Below, in pieces: positions 1-12,594 of a DNA stretch of 64,000 bases. The DNA lies in assembly GCA_007844125.1 (NCBI GenBank), contig CM017563.1:36992019-37056018 (forward strand). Reading direction: 5' to 3'. Under the pieces are notes generated by a model. It did no database searches, was not told where the DNA came from, and saw only the letters and a list, made by a program, of their open reading frames with translations. Position 1 is the first letter of the stretch. Each line of letters starts with the position of its first letter. The position numbers and the translations under genes were made by a program. This DNA comes from Sinonovacula constricta (lineage: Eukaryota; Mollusca; Bivalvia; Cardiida; Solecurtidae).

Positions 1-867
1 ATAAGCAAGCGGAAATACAATATCAACTCTACCTTTCAAGGACATCTCACGTTTAAGTAGGCGTATCATGGAAGAATCTATTGACCAGGCACACATGGAA
101 CAAAAATGTTAATCTTTAATCAGTAACAATGTCAATGTTGGTTAAACATATAAAGATAATAAAGCATGTTGTGGCATAAAACATTAGGAATGAATGATGC
201 TTTAGATAAATTTCCTCATATGAAGAATTGTAGCATTACTTTCTGTGAGTTGAAATTTGTAAAAACTTCAACAATGTAATGCGTTTTAGGATTTATTGAT
301 ATATACGTGCAAACGAGTACTTCAATAATTCGACTCAACTGTTTAAATTTAGATAATATTATGTAATTGGCAACTTTACAACTATAGCATTGATTTAATT
401 CAAGTATACGAGCGTATACTCATATATGGCCATAACAGATACGCAATGATTCTCACGCTATTGCCTTGTTCAATTTCATTTAACAAAACATCTCGCAATG
501 ACACATCTATTTGTTTTAAGCACAGGATTTTAAGAACATACAAAATGGAGCAAATATATAAGTTGATAATTATATCATTTACGCGAACCAGGAATGGTAC
601 TAATACATTAAGCTATTCATTATGCTTAATAACAAATTTGCTATATCGCCATGTTTAAGCGGGGTTTCCTTTCCTCTGTTACATGATGGAATTATACACA
701 CAGAAATTCAGACGTAAAATCAACAACATATCTGTATAATTATATTACACTTTCAGGCCAAGAATATTGAGGGTATATTGATCTGACACAATGAATTCCG
801 TGAGATGCGAGCTTTTAAACTGTATTAAACAGATCAAATATATCGTCGCTACACACACTAACAAAAA
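1..867. other. unannotated AT-rich stretch
   Basis: No coding, RNA or repeat signal recognised. The only open frame (446-658, 70 aa) has no recognisable domain and looks like chance. Confidence 0.5.
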
Positions 868-1200
868 CCGGACCTGGTAGCGCAATCGGTAGAGCGTCGG
901 CTCCAGGTACGGGAGGCCCCAGGTTCGATCCCGGGCCGCGACATACCGAAGTCATTAAGAATGGTAGTGGTTTAGCTCCCTTGCAAACGCTCAAACAAAT
1001 ATAAGGGTAGTTCCACGACTGGTTGGCCCGGTGTCAGGATAATGTGACTGGGTAGGGTATCATACCAGGTGTTCACGGCATGCTACACACAGTGAAGGCA
1101 GCACTATATCTGCTTCAATTGGACACCGTCTCCAGATAACTGAAAATACTGTTGGCTGGACGATAAACCCAATAAACAAACACACAAACAAACCTACAAA
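868..1200 (+). mobile_element. SINE family A, full-length tRNA-derived copy
   Basis: The first ~75 bases resemble a tRNA: an A-box-like block (TAGCGCAATCGG, 878-889) and a perfect B box (GGTTCGATCC, 922-931), the internal RNA polymerase III promoter of tRNA-derived SINEs. The body holds a block that recurs in other copies here (TTCCACGACTGGTTGGCCC, then a GACACCGTCTCCAGATAA block). It ends in a simple AAACAAA-type tail near 1170-1190. Two further full copies (12,279 and 19,939) share all three parts, so this is a family and not a single tRNA relic. The central block might belong to a known SINE superfamily with conserved central domains (the metazoan MetaSINE type is a candidate), but that is a guess from layout. 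No coding capacity: it would depend on a partner LINE. Confidence 0.85.
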
Positions 1201-2392
1201 ACAAAGGTCGTTAACAGGCAAGTCATGTGCGCAAAGGTGAAAAACCTGATCATGTAAGTCTTCACACGTGCATATAAGAGTGTCTGAGGTACCATATGTA
1301 CAAATAGTATGAATATTTATGGTAAAAATAGTTGTTGCTTCGTCATTAACATTGTAATAATACCACATTTGGCGCCGTTTGAAGATATATATTAGAAGAT
1401 TTTTTAGAGTCAGCCAAATTACTGATTTACGAGTTTTACGGTCTTCCATTCTACTCTAATCCGTTGTTGTATGTTTAAACGGGAAAATGATAATTGGTAT
1501 TTCTTATACGAAGGCTACATTTTGTGAAGACTGTAGTAATAGACGCACCCAACATGCATTTAGAATGTGCATGTGGTCCCAATAAAGCTCCTGTCTTGAT
1601 TTCCCACCACGCCCGGTTACATTTACCATTCATGCTAACATTTTCTTTTACACCTAGTTAATTTTAACTGATCAAAATATTGCGGAATAGATAAACTCGG
1701 TTTTATCTCTCTGTTAAGAAACAGCAAGCGCAGTTGTTTTTGCTGGACGTTGTTGCAAAAGAGCACAAACGAATTAATATTCCATGAATTCAAACGAATT
1801 AGTCAAGGTAAAAAGTTTCTCTCGCAATAGTCAACGTACTAATTATTTCCCATGGAATTCAAAGTTTCGTTCAAACAGTTTAAATACACTCCTGATGTTT
1901 TTACCTGCTAATAATATAACTGCTGTGGACGCCGTAATTGCAAACGTGGTAAAGTTGATAAAGCACACAGTGATGTCAATACAGTTATTGACATTCAATG
2001 ATCTTATGAAAGTTCTGCGAAGATATTGTATCCTTATCCTTAATTGAACATTTAAAACGTATGCCAAATGGCTTTCCATGAACGATCTGGTTTTTAAAAG
2101 TCATTGCAAATGGAAGCGTCAAGTAGCTTATTCAATTCATTACCATGAAGCATTACCTTCTACCTGTTAGATCAATCAGTGTAGAGATGACTTTGAGCAC
2201 TTTAAGTACGGACAGTCTCCAGGCTGTGACACACCGCATTCGTTAAATTTGAAGTCGTAAATCTGTCTTTCTAACGCTAAAAAATACTAGACTATTCCAA
2301 TGACAAGAAATAACGAATGGGTGCAATATGATGACATACATCCTAATATGTGATGCACAACAAAAAAACGTAATATATACATGTATGTTAAA
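1201..2392. other. unannotated stretch
   Basis: No gene or clear repeat seen. Small overlapping open frames on both strands (1784-2079) code for nothing I recognise. Confidence 0.4.
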
Positions 2393-2481
2393 CACATCCT
2401 CTCCAGATATGTAAACTGTTGTTGGTGGGATGATCAATATCACTGCAGAATCTAACAAACAATGCAAACAAACCTACAAAA
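2393..2481 (+). mobile_element. SINE family A, diverged 3' fragment
   Basis: The CATCCTCTCCAGATATG block followed by GTTGGTGGGATGATCAAT and an AACAAACC-type tail parallels the 3' end of the SINE at 868-1200. The tRNA head is not recognisable upstream. Confidence 0.55.
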
Positions 2482-3089
2482 TAAAAGTGCGAAAACAAAA
2501 CCGGTTTGTTAAGCGATAAAAATATGTTCATATTATAATGACATCAGTGAGTTACGGGATAAGATATCTTGACTGGTGTCAATGCACTTTCTGATATTAT
2601 CGACTGCTAGTCCTTAACGAAATATGCTTTATTACGATCGTCGCTGCCTCAGGAAACTGACAGGAAACGGCTTTTTCTTGATTTATATGACGAAGTATGT
2701 TCACTTCGCCACTTACGCTGCAAGATAAAGCATATTGTTGAAATTGCCCATTATGTAAGCGAGGAAAGACGATAGATAGGTAAGATATGAACCAATCACA
2801 TATTATGTTAAGATAAATGAAACATACCTGGTAGACATAATGACATAGGCATCGGGTTTAAAGCAAGTTATTTTTGGCTTTTGTATATTTTAGTAAGGTA
2901 TTTATCATATAACATGATTGTCACGTAAAAACACAATGATACTAGATTTATCCATAAATAATCCCAGCAAATTTAATGATTTCAAATTATTTAAATATTA
3001 GGATATAAACAATATTCAGCCAATAAGGTTCAGTAAAATCTGGTTTTGCCATTCACAGAACTTTATGTTCCAGCCAAAAGCTTAAAAAA
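2482..3089. other. unannotated stretch
   Basis: AT-rich sequence with no gene or recognised repeat. Its right end may already belong to repeat family H. Confidence 0.4.
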
Positions 3090-4110
3090 TGACAGTGACT
3101 AACTGTTACCGCCTGTTCGCGATAAAACATGTAGTTATATTCTACGAAACCCGATGTTATGAGGCACTTTACATAAGTACCAACTGTCTACATTTAGAAA
3201 GCTTGATGTTTTATTTATTCTATTTAAGTACATAAGAAATGTTAAAGCATTTGGAATGTCAACACCTTATCATTATATGTCGGCCCCTAAGATGGTATAT
3301 GTTATTACAGACACCATTTACATTGCTTCTCTTCACAATTACAACTTATCTTAAATTATTGTAATACCGGATATGAATACCGTAAAATGTTATGTTATTT
3401 AATATTTTGATTCTAAATTAATCAGGAAACTCCTATGTTAAAGGAAGAAGAAAACTAACAAATCATTAAGAAACTGACTTTATAAGTTCTTGTCCCAATT
3501 AGCTGAAATGTTTTATTTCCTATTTGCTAATGTAATTGCTTCATTTCCTATCGCATTATTATCGAGTACATTTTTTCTCTTAAGTCGGTCACTCCCCGGA
3601 ATATTGGTCAAGTACTCTTACTGCAAATGGGAACTTATGTGAAAACGTGTAAAAAAACATCATGGCGTCACTAGGATGGTAATGTTGAAGGGGAAATTAA
3701 AGATTGGTGTTGCAAGTTATATCATTTAAATGTTAACTCAAATTACTTAAATAATGTTTTTGTGAGTTGTATTTCACATTACGTAATGCGAGAACAATAA
3801 GAATAAGCAAATTAAACATCATAGAAGGTATTACAACATGCTATTTCGTAATGTGTTTCTCTGAACATTGTGACTTTTATGATGTCTATTTCCAATAAAT
3901 TTAATGTCTGGTCTTGATAACCTGAAGTAACGGCAATGAATCACGTTCGATAATGTCTTGTCAAGTATGGATACAAGCGATCAGTTATTTATCTGAACAA
4001 AATCAACGTGCCTCAAGAGATATGTAATTATACTTAATGTACATTCTTCTGCTTTGAGATATATCCTGTAAAAATGAATTATGTCTAAAATATAAAGTGC
4101 AGAAACATCA
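3090..4110 (+). repeat. Dispersed repeat family H, copy without LTR insertion
   Basis: This stretch aligns in order with the two flanks of the Gmr1-like retrotransposon (34,720-34,897 and 43,886-44,750). Shared anchors are CCTGTTCGCGATAAAA, ATTTAGAAAGCT, GTCAACACCTT, AGGAAACTC, AAGTATGGAT and TCAAGAGATATG. Where the other copy carries the retrotransposon, this copy has the target ACCTT (3264-3268) once, as expected for an unoccupied site. Similarity is moderate with many indels, so the duplication is old. It contains no open frame of note. I do not recognise the family. Confidence 0.7.
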
Positions 4111-4840
4111 AAATGTTACAATAAGAAAATGTATGACTTTTCTACAATGTGTTTCGTCCCGGTGTAGATTTTGTTCGAGGCCACTTTTAGAGTTTCAAGC
4201 AAGCATCTTCGTAGAACTTGTTTATTAAAAAGAGATTGTATTATTTGACCTTTGTATGTCAGTTTCTTTACTACATTCTTTTATGCTTAATTTATAGACA
4301 CTTTCGTGAAACAATTGAAAAGAGAACTAAGTTATAAATGGCTGGCCCCTAGTTAATGTATCATGAAATAAGAAAGCAGGGATACGTGCAGTTATATTTT
4401 GATAATTAACACGTACACCAGGTTAACCAGACAACATTTGAGCCTTTCTCTAGAAGCCCATTAATTTTCTCTAGTACAACTGCTAGCGGCAGGTACTTTG
4501 CAAGTTAAAATTAGCGTTGATGCCTTTAGATAGAAGTTAACTATTGTTACTAAAATATGAATAATTCTCCAGGACTTCAGCCTTGTTGGAGAGGCAATAT
4601 ATGGCTTACCTCTGGTCATATTCTTTGTACATAGTTTACAAGCTATATTGATGAAGGCCCATGTTAACACAGCTGGCATATCTGTAAGGTATTTTGTAAT
4701 TGGAAAATGTTTCAGCAGAGATTCAGGGAACAATTATGTGTTATAGATTGAAGGGTTGGCATCTTAGTAAGTATTTAAGGCGCTAATGTTTTACCAACAT
4801 TTGATATAGTAGCTTTAATCTTTATTTCACATGTGCAGTT
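4111..4840. other. unannotated stretch
   Basis: Nothing recognised. A 90-aa open frame on the minus strand (4461-4733) has no known motif. Confidence 0.4.
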
Positions 4841-5100
4841 CATTTTGAAGCCAGCCAAGATTTAACAATGATAATCCTGTCTTTGATGCATGGAATACTT
4901 CCACTTTATAGCTTTACATTTTTCTTAAGCATAAAAAAGCTATCGTTGCGTTGAATTTCCTGAGTCATTTTAACTGACTCGTGAGAGAATCTTGTAACTG
5001 AATTGCTTTTGAACGTCGATAGATAACATTCATGAGGCGATAATTTTAATTTCCACAACTATCTGAAATCTATTAAAGGGATTCTACTGCTAAGGTATAT
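4841..5100 (+). repeat. Dispersed repeat family C, copy 1
   Basis: Shares ordered blocks with 46,011-46,200, 48,181-48,420 and 63,890-64,000: GATTTAACAATGATAAT, TTTGATGCATGGAATAC, TTAAGCATAAAA, ATTGCTTTTGAAC and ATGAGGCGATAA. No open frame is conserved between copies, so it is probably non-coding. Identity unknown. Confidence 0.65.
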
Positions 5101-5234
5101 GTTGACAGCATTTCTTTAATCATTGCTGTGTACGTTAACCAAACTAAAAATGTTACAGCGCTTGTTAAAGGATTGCCACACTGAACAGTTGACATTGTAG
5201 TTTTTTTGTTTTGTTTAATTGTTGTTGTTTTCTA

Positions 5235-5463
5235 CCATTCCACCATTTATAACCATCATAGCAACGTTCAGATTATTGGTGGAGCAGGACCCAAAACTAA
5301 TGTCTGGTATAACCACTGACGCACCGCAAATCAGTTGGAAAACCTTCTCACATTAAGTCCTTAGGCCAGTACGTGACTCGAACACACACTGTGGGGGGGG
5401 GGGGGGCTTTGCAGTTAGAGGCGTTACAAATAGGCGATTTTACCATTACGCTACGGGCGCACC
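5235..5463 (-). mobile_element. SINE family B, tRNA-derived
   Basis: Read on the minus strand it starts with a tRNA-like head (GCCCGTAGCGTAATGG as the A-box half, GTTCGAGTC as the B-box core). A body follows that recurs elsewhere: a 'gacgcaccgc..tcagttgga' block and, further on, 'accatcatagcaacgttcag'. Fragments of the same body occur near 12,905, 13,355, 17,025, 21,395, 24,311 and 44,955/45,803. A run of 14 G (5393-5406) lies inside the head and separates its two promoter halves. Confidence 0.7.
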
Positions 5464-5778
5464 ATCGAACTGTGTTCTAAGAGTAAGCACCAAAATTTTA
5501 CCAATGTAAGTAAAGCATTGAACTGTGTTCTAAGAGTAAGCACTAACATTTGGCCAATGTCAGTAGAGCTTTAAACTGTGTTTTAAGAGTAAGAACAAAT
5601 TTGGTCATTGTTAGTAGAGCATTGATCTGTGTTCTAAGAATAAGCACGAACATTTGGCCGATGTCAGTAGAATATCAAACTGTGCTCTAAGAGTAAGCAC
5701 CAAAGTTGGCCAATGTCAGTAGAGTATCGAACTGTGTTTTAAGAGTAAGCACCAACATTTGGCAGATGTCAGTAGAGC
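5464..5778 (+). repeat. 53-bp tandem array, six units
   Basis: Six head-to-tail units of 51-53 bp, each with the core AACTGTGTTCTAAGAGTAAG and ending in TCAGTAGAGC. Boundaries: 5464, 5517, 5570, 5621, 5674 and 5726. The seventh position does not continue the unit. Instead it runs into AGAGCATTGAACGGTTACC and, at 5805-5818, GTGTTTTCGAATCC, which together look like the two halves of a tRNA-like Pol III promoter. The unit may therefore derive from the A-box end of a SINE head. Confidence 0.9.
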
Positions 5779-5825
5779 ATTGAACGGTTACCTAAGAGGT
5801 CGTGTTTTCGAATCCGATAAAATCC
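5779..5825 (+). mobile_element. tRNA-like head fragment after the tandem array
   Basis: AGTAGAGCATTGAAC plus TTTTCGAATCC has the spacing of a tRNA A-box half and B box. No SINE body that I recognise follows, so it is a truncated or unknown SINE head. Confidence 0.4.
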
Positions 5826-8800
5826 AAGTACTGTATTGGTTTTGATTTGATACTACTTTTTTCATGCCAACAGCTCCAAAATCCGATCTACACTTTTATT
5901 TTATTGTTTAACCACAGACTACGTATTTGCCTTTTGACAAAATTAAACTACATGTCAGCCTTGCAAGCAACTGTAAGGTTTTTAAATGAAAAAGTAGACA
6001 CTGTGCTGTAAGTACGTGTCGAAACTAATTTTCTCTACAAAATATCAATGCCCATTACATACAAAAAAAATCCATCTAGCTGACGCACAGAAGACAGCTA
6101 CTTTCATGAACAACTAAGAGTCTGGTAAATTTTGACATAAAACATTAAGATATTTGAAAGATTGACTCTTAATTCAAATCATGTGACGTTGCCCAGACAG
6201 TCTGCTGATGTGGTATTATACTTTTGAATTCTATTGAAAATTTTCGTCTAGAAATTATTGCTCGTGTGATATTGCATGGTAGCAGGTCAGTTCGAAGTAA
6301 ATGACTGATATAATTTAGATTTATATATAGTTTTGGTGAAATGTTACTGTATGCAGATGTTAAATGAACAAATCATAATAACAGAAACAGTCTTCTAATT
6401 ACAGATTCGAGAATCATTTGTAATAGACTGCTTTTATAACGCTTCCGGTTGTTTTCCAACAACTAATCAGTTTTCTATTAAAGTATGTTCTTTTTCAAAG
6501 GTATTGAACATTATATTCATTAGAGTCCTCTCATAAAACAAACGCAATGCTATGAAAACACACTGCTGGAACACCTATTTTGTGTATACTCAGAGATATG
6601 GGGAGACATCGCAAAACAAAAAGCCCAACCCCCGCCACCTTCCTCAAACCCATTAACCTACCAATGTGTTCACAGTATAAAGCCAGATAAAGCAACATGC
6701 CAATTTCTAATCCTTAAATATCAAGTTTAAATTAAGAACGTGCTTCAAAACGATTTCTTAAGCTCTTAAGCGTGCAGGTATATCCTCGGTGTGTTTAATA
6801 ATTTCAGAATTTCGATACGTAAAACTTCTTTAAAATAGTTTGTTTCGTTGAACCATTTTGTTTTCTATTGCCAAATAACTATTTCTAATAGCATTTTAAT
6901 TTGTCTACTATATTAGGAAATTGCACATTTTTTCAGTTTACGTCTCTGCATTTTTATCGTAAGGCGCCAATAACTTGACCCTAATTATAAGGTATAGCTG
7001 GTATTGTTTCCTTTTAAAATAATCTCCTTTTATGATGTGATTTGTTGTCGATGCATGCATTTCAAGCGTAAGAAGTTAAAATTGTCAATTGCAATTACTC
7101 TTTATTGTTTCGAAATAGTATTGTTTGTGCTGTTGTTTACCTCTGCAGGCCTTTACTTTAAACTGTCTGAGAAAAAAATCACCAGAAAATGTGAGAGTAA
7201 AGCAAACCGTTAACCAGGCTTTAGCACCTAACATGATTCTTTTGCTGCCTATTCGGACTAAGGCAGTAGCCATTGTCGTTGTGTTTTTTAACTTTTGTAA
7301 TGTCTCATCTCCGAGTTTTGTCACTTTTTATTTAGATTTATATATTGCCTTTGACTATTGGTTGTTAAAATTTCCAAGCAAGTTGCGAGTCGTATCGGAC
7401 CTTTACAAGTTTGCCCTTTCCAGCAAACATGTTAACCGTCCTCTGTGATTTCAAAAGAATTAATGAAGCAGATGCGGCAACTAATGGGAAATTGTATTCA
7501 AAACAATTTCATACAACTTAATTCAAAATAACACAGAACAGATGCGTTTCTCATAAAATCTTCTCCCGGAACACTAAAACTATCATTAAAACGAAATTTA
7601 TTTTCCATTCAATACAACATTCTAAGAAACATCTTGGAGGTCTGCAATGACAAACTTGAAACTGATACGCTTTAAGTCAGTTTACTTTTCTTCAGCACGT
7701 CTGTAATCAAAGTCGATTAGCGGCAGACATGCTTTGTCTTATTTTAGAGTAATGGCGTGCTATTGTATAATATGGCCTTAAGTGTAATCGCCGTACTAAA
7801 ATAGCACTGGACTGTTTTCTTCACGTAATAGTTCCTTTTACTGTAGCCATGCAATATAAAAGAATGTCATGACTATGGTATGATTTCTCTCCTTGGTGTA
7901 GGACCCCATACGTACCTATAATTTACCTATCATAGAAAATAGAAACAAAACAATAACAACAACACTTTCTTCGTTCCCAGACAGGCTTGTGTTGTATACT
8001 ACATGCAATGAAAGCAATGCGGCAAAGGAATGTTGAAATTGACCTTAAGGATAAGTGTCTATAGCTTGATTTAAATAGTTACTGTGATATGGATATTATT
8101 TATATGACGATACTTTCTTTCGAATTATGTATTATGTTAATAGGGATCCGAAAGTTTGGACCATTTTTCTTTCTTTCATGCAATCAAATATGTTATTGTT
8201 ACATGAAAATATCATACAATATAAAGTAATGGGTTTGTGCAGTAACTTTGCCCTAAATCCATTGAACAGGTTTAAACTGTTTTACATGTTTGTAATATAG
8301 GCAAACTGTTGGATACATGTACCAATTTTAAAATTTTACTATTTTACCTCTACTTGTTTTTCTTGGACCTGAGATACATAAGGAAAGTGAGAAACACCCC
8401 AGAGAATGCTGTGACCCTTACAAAAAGAGCAATTCATGACCATAAATTGTATACCGATAATACTGCAATACGTTTAAGTACTGCTGAGTGACGAAAGAGA
8501 ATAATTAACATACAGTTGCCTTAAAAAAAGGAAAATTACGTATTTTCTAAAACAAATACCTATGATATATAAATATATGATCAAAGATACATACTTTATC
8601 TAATTCTACGCTATTTGACGGCTAGTTACAGTTAAATGACAATTTCATTGTTAATCAATTTTCTTAACACTCTTTTTGATCACAAGGAAAAATATCAACA
8701 CTTGTGTCGTTAAAAATCTCGATTTTCAATAAGAATCCTCACTATAATGACACTTGAAGGGCAGCATTTCATTTTGAAAATTACAAACTACACGTATATT

Positions 8801-8858
8801 TTTATGTAAGTACGTTATGGCTATGCAAACGTCCTAATGCAATCAAATGGGTTGAAGG
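5826..8858. other. unannotated stretch
   Basis: About 3 kb of AT-rich DNA with no gene or clear repeat. Overlapping frames at 7004-7448 on both strands lack any known motif. A short piece near 7706 (CGATTAGCGGCAGACATGC) is similar to one near 11,586, hinting at an old dispersed repeat. Confidence 0.4.
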
Positions 8859-8860
8859 TA

Positions 8861-9598
8861 CAGTCAACTCTCGTTATCTCAAAATCGGTTATCTCAAATT
8901 TCCGGTTATGTCAAACTGTTTTCTACGGTCCCGTTTTTTCCCTATAGTTTCTATATAGTTTGACTCCGCTTATTTCAAATTCGGATGTGTCAAATTATCG
9001 GTTATATCAAACTAAATTCTTTGTCCCCACACGTATAAAACTGTTGAAATCAGTTGGTCTATCTCAAACTTAAAAATTGCTATAAGATGCAAAACAGCAC
9101 CAATAGTGATTTTCACACCTACCGTGAAACTCGCAAAGATTTGGGCGCGAGTTTTATCGCCAATTATCGGCAATCAGGATGTCACGTAATTCAGAGAAGA
9201 GGTAAATTGATTATTATTTAAAAAGCTGATTTAATGAACAACAATTTCGTTAATAAATTAACTCTGAATAAAGAGTTTTAGTTCGTACTTGTTGTTGCTT
9301 CAGGTATACAAAATTAGGCTATGCATTTACGACGACGCAACAACCTACAATAAAAAGAATAATATTAAATTACATTGTAAAAAATCTAATAACACTTTAA
9401 ACATGCAAAAACACACAAACTTGCAGAAACTTAGTTTACAGTGGCAGATTTAACAAGGAATTTCAGTCAATCATCGTGTAGCAGGTAAGATTTTTAAGAT
9501 TTACACAAACTATCCTTAAATTCGGATAACTCAAACTTCGGATATCTCAAACTATTTTCTAAGGTCCCTTGAAATTTGAATTAACGAGAGTTGACTGT
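8861..9598. mobile_element. MITE, pogo-like, 738 bp
   Basis: The ends are inverted copies: CAGTCAACTCTCGTTA at the left and its reverse complement at 9583-9598. TA lies on both sides (8859-8860 and 9599-9600), as expected for a Tc1/mariner-superfamily target duplication. Subterminal regions repeat short 'ggttatctcaaa / ggataactcaaac' motifs many times, in direct orientation on the left and again near the right end. There is no transposase frame, so it is non-autonomous. Assignment to pogo/Tigger rests on the CAGTC-type terminus and TA target and is inference. Confidence 0.75.
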
Positions 9599-9639
9599 AT
9601 ATAAATTTAGTACCAAGGACTATGCAATGAACACCCGTA

Positions 9640-9919
9640 TTTAATGGTATTCGTTGGCATTTCTGCCGATACTGTGCAGCGACATCTCTATCATTATAGC
9701 AAAGGGGCACTTATGAGATGCCCAGGAACAGAACCCGTCCGGTCTATTATACTGACACAGACGAGTCAGGCGTAATGCTGTCCCCTTAGCCCCGACCGTT
9801 AAAAGGGAAGCGACTACTACCGATTTTAAAGTCTTGGTTTGACCCGGCCGGGGTTTGAATCCACGACCTCTCGATCTGCAAGCCGACGCTCTACCACCTC
9901 AGCTATTGCTGCCGGTCAA
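9640..9919 (-). mobile_element. SINE family E, tRNA-derived
   Basis: On the minus strand it begins GACCGGCAGCAATAGCTG and contains an A box (TAGCTGAGGTGG) and B-box region (GGATTCAAACC) at tRNA spacing. About 200 bp of body unlike families A and B follow. Only one copy is seen in the window. It is not a functional tRNA gene: the arms do not fold into a clean cloverleaf and the body continues past the head. Confidence 0.7.
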
Positions 9920-12278
9920 TGTATGTAATTACTGCAAATCTCTAATAAGAAACGCAATACATTAAAATGATACCATCTGAAACTAAAATGTCATAACTAG
10001 ATTTCAAAAATAGATCTGCTTCAAGAAAACAATTCTTTTTCGGATAACCAATCCAAATGAAAACCAAACAACAACACTAGAATATTTAATTTTTTCTTGT
10101 CATTAATAAGGCGGCTTACCATATAATACTTCATGTGACAACACTTGTCCAATGGCATTGTTCAAATAGTATTTGAATTGAAACACTTTTCACAAAGCTG
10201 CTTTGCAATACCCTAATCAGGAAAGAAAATAACCCAGTTGTAGAATCTCTGCATTCGAACAGAATGGCGTTTTGATCAATTTTAGTTCGAGGCTTATACA
10301 TGTATGAGAATGTTTGTTGTCTTTGTACTTCGTTGTATGGTCATTTACGGTAAAAATAGTACGCGATAAAACAACAGAAGATAATTAAAATAGGTTATTT
10401 GTACGTTTGCGGCAGGGCAGATATAAAGTTGGATTGCATTTTTTTGTTGCATTATGAGTAAAATTTAATGTTGTCTAAAATGAAAAGAAGTTTGAGATCT
10501 TACACAAAGACTGTGAGAAATATTTGTTCATACACTTTGAGGTGTGCATTTAGGTTGATGATTTTTTGGGCAACTTGCTTCGGCGTTTTAATACTCAAAA
10601 GACACTTTTGTCATAGTTCTGATGATTTAACCAAAATTTCAAATAATGTTTTTGTATATTTAATCATCTCATTTATAATGAATTCAAGCTTAATGTTTGC
10701 TTGATGAGGATAATTCATTTTTTATTGGTATCAGTACATGTACAATTTGGTCAGCAATGTTTTTATTATTATAGCCTACGATACTACCAGAAAGCTTTTC
10801 TAAAGTAATAAATGACCTATAGCAATAACGGGATGCACTTGATAAGGCTTAATGTGTGATTACGTCTTCCAGGATTGATTGATCCTGGACTGTTTATTCC
10901 ATGTTCAACCGTTCTGGCGTTACAATTATTAACTCACATACAGCATTCAACTTCATTGTGTTTGATTTAAACACTTTCTAATACCTTAATACTCAACAAT
11001 TTAATATGTTAAACAAATTATTGATTTATCGCGTAAGAATTGTAAATGCTTTCTATCAAATGCGATGGTAGTTCTAGAAGAAACTGGTGACAGGTCAGGT
11101 AACAATAATTATTTTTGTCTTGGGTGCAATATATGGTTGGACTCTTAAAATCATGTCTAAAACGATATGCAAAAGTCTGTCTCACCTTTACAAATAATGT
11201 TTATAATTGTCTTGAAAAAGGAGGCCGGTGTGTCAGATTCGTGGTATTTGCAGTTATTAGGGTAAAGTTATTTGTTTATATAAACATATGACAACTGCGT
11301 CTATGACAGAACAAAATATTTGATATTTTGGCTATTTTGTCTGCCTGGTTTTACCGTAGTTCGTTTTCAAACCAATTTATCTTTAAAAGGCCGTTATTTT
11401 ATGAAAGTTTCTATAGAATATTTCGCTATTATTTCTAGAAATTTCATTCGTATAAATAATGGAGTAGCAGCAAATATTATTGGCTGTTTACTTCATCGAC
11501 GTGCAACAAACAACCACTATGAGTGGGTGAAATAATACCTTTCAAATCAGATTATAATATCACAAAACATCTGTCTAGAATCAAAATCGATTAGTGGCAG
11601 GCAATGCAGTCTGTTTTAAGATAACTTTGTTCAATGTTAATAAATCATTAAAAATACACATAACCTGTGCTATTTTACTTAACCCTTCTTGCATGGGTTT
11701 CGGACCGAAGGGGTGTAAGTCGTTATTTTTAGGTGAATATTCTATTAAGTTATTGTTTGTCATTGGTTCTTGCTATAATTTTGTTTCGTAGGTGTTATTA
11801 AAACAAATTCCTACAATTTTCCTAGTTGGAACGATGCATGCTTTAACGATTAATTAAACTTTATTCTAAACCAATTTTCTTTCAAAATATTTATGTTATA
11901 AAAATTATAGCCAGATTCGCGTCAAAAGATGAGTAAGATTAAAGATTTAGGTGCTATTGAAATGAATGAAATGTTTACAATTACATACTTGAAAACTTTA
12001 AGTCTTTGACAGAACATACTCGCAATAAATACAAGTGCATGACATATTTGTAACATATGTCATTTTACTCTCCTTGTTCCCAAAATGGATTGTGCTTAGT
12101 AAAGTAGAATAAAGTACTACGAACGTGTCTAGAATATAAACTTATTTCGCGCATAGGCAACTGATATCATGGTTTATCCTGATTTAATTCTGGCAATCTT
12201 TTGAAATTGAGAATTACAGTAAGGATATAATTATACTGTCTACGCACGCACAACGGGAATTAAATATATTAAATATAT
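9920..12278. other. unannotated stretch
   Basis: No gene or confident repeat in about 2.4 kb. Open frames at 10,468-10,704, 11,320-11,535 and 11,581-11,791 have no recognisable product. Confidence 0.4.
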
Positions 12279-12594
12279 GACCTGGTAGCGCAATCGAGAG
12301 AGCCTCGGCTTCTGATACCGGAGGCACCGGATTCTATTCCGGGCCGCGACATACAAAAGTCGTTAAAATGGTAGTGCAATAGCTTCCTTGCTTACGCTTA
12401 AGCAAATATACGGGTAGTTCCACGACTGATTGGCCCAGTCTTAGGATAACATGACTGGGTGGGGTATCATGCAATCTGTTTATATCACTGGTATACACAG
12501 TGAAGGCAGCATTAAATCTTTTTCAAGCGGACACCGTTTCCTGATAAGTGAAATGCTGTAGGTGATACGATTTACCCAACAAATAAACAAACCT
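12279..12594 (+). mobile_element. SINE family A, second full-length copy
   Basis: Matches the 868-1200 copy along its length: tRNA-like head (GACCTGGTAGCGCAATCG), central block (TTCCACGACTGATTGGCCC), GACACCGTTTCCTGATAA and an AATAAACAAACC tail. The B box is mutated (GGATTCTATTCC), so this copy is probably transcriptionally dead. Confidence 0.85.

Noticed and set aside
871..945. Possible tRNA gene
   Set aside because: Promoter boxes are tRNA-like, but the anticodon and acceptor arms do not pair well, and the same head is followed by the same body in three places. It is a SINE head.
5464..5778. CRISPR-like array
   Set aside because: Units are contiguous with no unique spacers, and the context is eukaryotic repeat DNA. 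It is a plain tandem repeat.
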